A DNA stretch of 7,473 nucleotides from Burkholderiales bacterium (GTDB lineage: Bacteria > Pseudomonadota > Gammaproteobacteria > Burkholderiales > Burkholderiaceae_C): positions 1-7,473 of the forward strand of contig CANHOE010000121.1 in assembly GCA_947462175.1 (NCBI GenBank), read 5' to 3'. The notes under the pieces are model-generated. The model was not told where the DNA came from, ran no database searches, and worked only from the letters and a program-made list of their open reading frames with translations. Shown one piece after another: positions 5,807-7,473 of this stretch. The translations under genes and the position numbers were made by a program. Positions within the stretch are counted from its first letter, which is position 1. Each line of letters opens with the position of its first letter.

Positions 5807-6285
5807 ACGTGTTCGAGCCCGCCGTGCTCGCCCTAGGCGACGCATTGCGCGTGCGCGGCACGATGCTCGCCACCGCCGAGTCCTGCACCGGCGGGCTGAT
5901 CGCCGCGGCCTGCACCGCGGTTGCAGGCTCGAGCGACTGGTTCGAACGCGGCTTCGTGACCTATTCGAATGCGGCCAAGACCGAACTGCTGGGCGTCGAC
6001 GCAGCACTGATCCAGGCCCACGGCGCCGTCAGCGCCGAGGTCGCGAGCGCAATGGCCGAAGGCGCGTTGGCACACTCGAAGGCAGGCCTTGCGGTCGCGG
6101 TCACGGGCATCGCCGGGCCGGGCGGCGCGGTGCCTGGCAAGCCAGTCGGCACCGTGTGGTTTGCGCTGGCGTGTCGCGACCAGGCGGCGACCGCCGAGCT
6201 GCTGCAGCTAGGCGGCGACCGCACTGCGGTGCGCGAGCAGACCGTCGCCCATGCCCTGAAGCGTCTTCTGGAGGCGCTCTCGTGA
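5797..6285 (+). CDS. pncC: Nicotinamide-nucleotide amidase (CinA C-terminal domain type)
   Basis: This enzyme deamidates nicotinamide mononucleotide to nicotinic acid mononucleotide, returning a by-product of NAD breakdown (for example from DNA ligase) to NAD synthesis. The 162-residue length is that of stand-alone PncC/YgaD proteins, without the N-terminal CinA domain. Family blocks are LATAESCTGGLIAA (24-37) with the conserved S29, GSSDWFERGFVTYSNAAKTELLGV (44-67) including Y56 and K61 as probable active-site partners, GAVSAEVASAMAEGAL and AVAVTGIAGPGGAVPGKPVGTVWFA. The frame is open further upstream to 5584, but that part runs inside pgpA and lacks family sequence. The ATG at 5797 gives the normal N-terminus and overlaps the pgpA end by 10 bases. 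A GTG at 5791 is an alternative two codons earlier. The stop overlaps the next gene by 4 bases (GTGA). Confidence 0.95.
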   Translation: MVLNVFEPAVLALGDALRVRGTMLATAESCTGGLIAAACTAVAGSSDWFERGFVTYSNAAKTELLGVDAALIQAHGAVSAEVASAMAEGALAHSKAGLAVAVTGIAGPGGAVPGKPVGTVWFALACRDQAATAELLQLGGDRTAVREQTVAHALKRLLEALS

Positions 6286-7217
6286 GCGTGCTGATCGCCG
6301 CCGATTTCGAAGCGACCGACTGGGCCGCGTGGTGGCCCGCACTTACTGCAGCACTGCCCGGCGAGCGTTTGGTGCGCAGCGTCTCCGAGGCGGCCGAAGA
6401 CGCGATCGACATTGCCATCGTGGCCAACCCGCCCGCCGGCGCCTTGCAGGGCCTGGACTCGCTGCGCCTGATCCAGTCGCTGTGGGCCGGCGTCGACAAG
6501 CTGCTCGCCGACCCGACCGTGCCGCTGGGTGTGCCCCTCGCGCGCATGGTCGACCCGGCGATGAACGCCGCCATGGCAGAGACCGCGCTGTGGGCCGTCC
6601 TCGGCCTGCAGCGCGACTATTTCGATTACGCGGCGAGCCAGCGCGGAGCACAGTGGAAGCCACTCCCGCAGCGCCATGCCGCCGACTTCACCGTGGCGGT
6701 ACTCGGCCTTGGCCAGATGGGTCGCGCTGCGGCGCAGCGCTTGTCCCAGCACGGCTGCCGCGTGCACGGCTGGAGCTCGCGTCCGTGCGTGATCGAGGGC
6801 GTGCAGACCCATGTCGGCGACGCCGCGTTGCCCGAATTGCTGGCCACGGCGCAGATCGTGGTCAACCTGCTGCCGCTGACACCGGCCACACGCGGGCTGT
6901 TCGATGCTGCTGCCTTCGCGCGGATGCCGCGTGGGGCGAGCCTTGTGAACCTGGCGCGCGGCGCGCATGTGGTCGAGGCTGATCTGCTCGCAGCGCTCGA
7001 TTCCGGGCATCTGCACCGCGCTGTGCTCGACGTGTTCCCCACCGAGCCGCTGCCTGCGACGCACGCTTTTTGGTCGCACCCGCGTGTGACGGTGCTGCCG
7101 CATGTCGCCGCACAGACCGACCCGCGTTCGGCAGCAGCGATCGTCGCGGCCAACGTGGCGGCATTGCGCCGCGGCTTGCCGATCTCGCACCGAGTGGATC
7201 GGGCGCGCGGTTACTGA
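6282..7217 (+). CDS. ghrA: Glyoxylate/hydroxypyruvate reductase A-type D-2-hydroxyacid dehydrogenase
   Basis: This NAD(P)H-dependent reductase converts glyoxylate to glycolate and hydroxypyruvate to D-glycerate, or related 2-keto acids, in the cytoplasm. The 311 residues match GhrA of E. coli (312). The N-terminal lid domain has the GhrA-like SLWAGVDKLL (66-75). The Rossmann domain begins at VAVLGLGQMG with G142-x-G144-x-x-G147. Conserved blocks LLPLTPATRGLF, NLARGAHVVEADLLAAL, VLDVFPTEPLP and VTVLPHVAA supply the catalytic arginine (R226), glutamate (E255) and histidine (H274), in the order and spacing of the family. The GTG at 6282 is chosen because GGAGG lies 7 bases upstream, it overlaps the pncC stop, and it gives the family-like VSVLIAADFE beginning; the open frame extends further upstream inside pncC. 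Substrate range is inferred from the subfamily. It is last in the thiL-pgpA-pncC-ghrA series. Confidence 0.92.
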   Translation: MSVLIAADFEATDWAAWWPALTAALPGERLVRSVSEAAEDAIDIAIVANPPAGALQGLDSLRLIQSLWAGVDKLLADPTVPLGVPLARMVDPAMNAAMAETALWAVLGLQRDYFDYAASQRGAQWKPLPQRHAADFTVAVLGLGQMGRAAAQRLSQHGCRVHGWSSRPCVIEGVQTHVGDAALPELLATAQIVVNLLPLTPATRGLFDAAAFARMPRGASLVNLARGAHVVEADLLAALDSGHLHRAVLDVFPTEPLPATHAFWSHPRVTVLPHVAAQTDPRSAAAIVAANVAALRRGLPISHRVDRARGY

Positions 7218-7242
7218 ATCCCGTTGACGCTGCGGCTGCGCC

Positions 7243-7473
7243 TCAGCCCTGCAGGGCGAGCCGGGGCACCACCACCGCGCGGCCGCCGCGGCGTGCGGCC
7301 GGTGGTGCCGAGGTGCTTTGCAGCACCATCAGCAGCAGCCGCTTCAGGCCGTCCCACGGCTCCAGAGGCCAATCTGGGTGCTTGAGCCCCTTGACCAGCC
7401 CGTCACAGACCTGCGTGGCGTGCAGCAGGGCGTCCAGCGCGGGCTCGCTGAACAGCGGCAGCGCGCGTTCGAA
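7243..7473 (-). CDS. holA: Probable DNA polymerase III delta subunit, C-terminal part
   Basis: A minus-strand frame is open from the right edge to TGA at 7243-7245, giving 76 C-terminal residues; the start lies beyond the window. The segment ALLHATQVCDGLVKGLKHPDWPLEPWDGLKRLLLMVLQ resembles the end of the collar domain of betaproteobacterial HolA proteins (pattern D-x-x-x-K-G-L then D-P/E-P-W-D-x-L-x-x-L). HolA opens the sliding clamp within the clamp-loader complex. The last 25 or so residues are Ala/Arg/Gly/Val-rich and not diagnostic. It converges on ghrA, with 25 bases between the stops. The call rests on a short C-terminal pattern, so it is moderate; the frame itself is well supported by its composition and by having no internal stops. 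Confidence 0.6.
   Translation of the reverse strand, partial: FERALPLFSEPALDALLHATQVCDGLVKGLKHPDWPLEPWDGLKRLLLMVLQSTSAPPAARRGGRAVVVPRLALQG
7246..7309. repeat. Inverted repeats between and within the converging ends of ghrA and holA
   Basis: GCCCTGCAGGGC (7246-7257) is a perfect 12-base palindrome. Then GGCACCACC (7265-7273) pairs exactly with GGTGGTGCC (7301-7309), and inside it GGCCGC (7281-7286) pairs with GCGGCC (7295-7300). These structures lie in the last codons of the minus-strand gene, 28-92 bases after the ghrA stop. They could stop or stabilise the ghrA operon transcript. There is no U tract, and GC-rich coding DNA can form such pairs by chance. Confidence 0.35.

Noticed and set aside
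5252..6007. 251-codon minus-strand frame opposite pgpA and pncC
   Set aside because: Its Arg-rich low-complexity translation lies opposite two confident genes.
5961..7190. 409-codon minus-strand open frame opposite pncC and ghrA
   Set aside because: Both sense-strand genes show complete family motifs with catalytic residues; the antisense translation has no family-like blocks and is rich in Arg, Gln and His.
1..7473. CRISPR array, tRNA, rRNA, insertion sequence or prophage genes
   Set aside because: No regularly spaced direct repeats, no cloverleaf or rRNA-like sequence, and no transposase, integrase or phage structural proteins were recognised on either strand.

Overview
The window is a GC-rich bacterial chromosomal segment with tightly packed housekeeping genes. 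The protein families and the order maeB / thiL-pgpA-pncC suggest a betaproteobacterium (Burkholderiales or Rhodocyclales). This placement is inferred from gene content and protein style, not from a database match.

Layout, left to right. The 3' part of rsmA (16S rRNA dimethyladenosine transferase, + strand) enters from the left edge and ends at a strong GC hairpin. About 240 bases without a confident gene follow, holding a large palindromic hairpin. Next comes a two-gene minus-strand unit: a secreted guanyl-specific ribonuclease of the barnase / RNase Sa family (1620 to 1192), followed 39 bases later by its barstar-family inhibitor (1152 to 757). Upstream of the ribonuclease is a 281-base spacer of roughly 50% GC in its first 180 bases, with a plausible promoter reading into the pair. 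Next on the minus strand is maeB, a 765-residue malic enzyme with a C-terminal phosphotransacetylase-like domain, followed by a 13-bp perfect stem.

maeB is divergent from a compact + strand operon of four overlapping genes. They are thiL (thiamine-monophosphate kinase), pgpA (phosphatidylglycerophosphatase A), pncC (nicotinamide-nucleotide amidase, CinA C-terminal type) and a GhrA-type glyoxylate/hydroxypyruvate reductase. The reading frames overlap by 4, 10 and 4 bases, which suggests one transcript with translational coupling. At the right edge a convergent minus-strand gene, probably holA (DNA polymerase III delta subunit), is represented by its C-terminal 76 residues.

The core genes serve ribosome maturation, central carbon metabolism, thiamine diphosphate synthesis, phosphatidylglycerol synthesis, NAD recycling and replication. 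The one accessory element is the ribonuclease-barstar pair: an exported RNase with a cytoplasmic inhibitor that would protect the producer. It belongs to a known family class, so it is not a wholly new system. Its insertion among housekeeping genes, its extra cysteine-containing loop and its adjoining palindrome are the parts most worth a second look.
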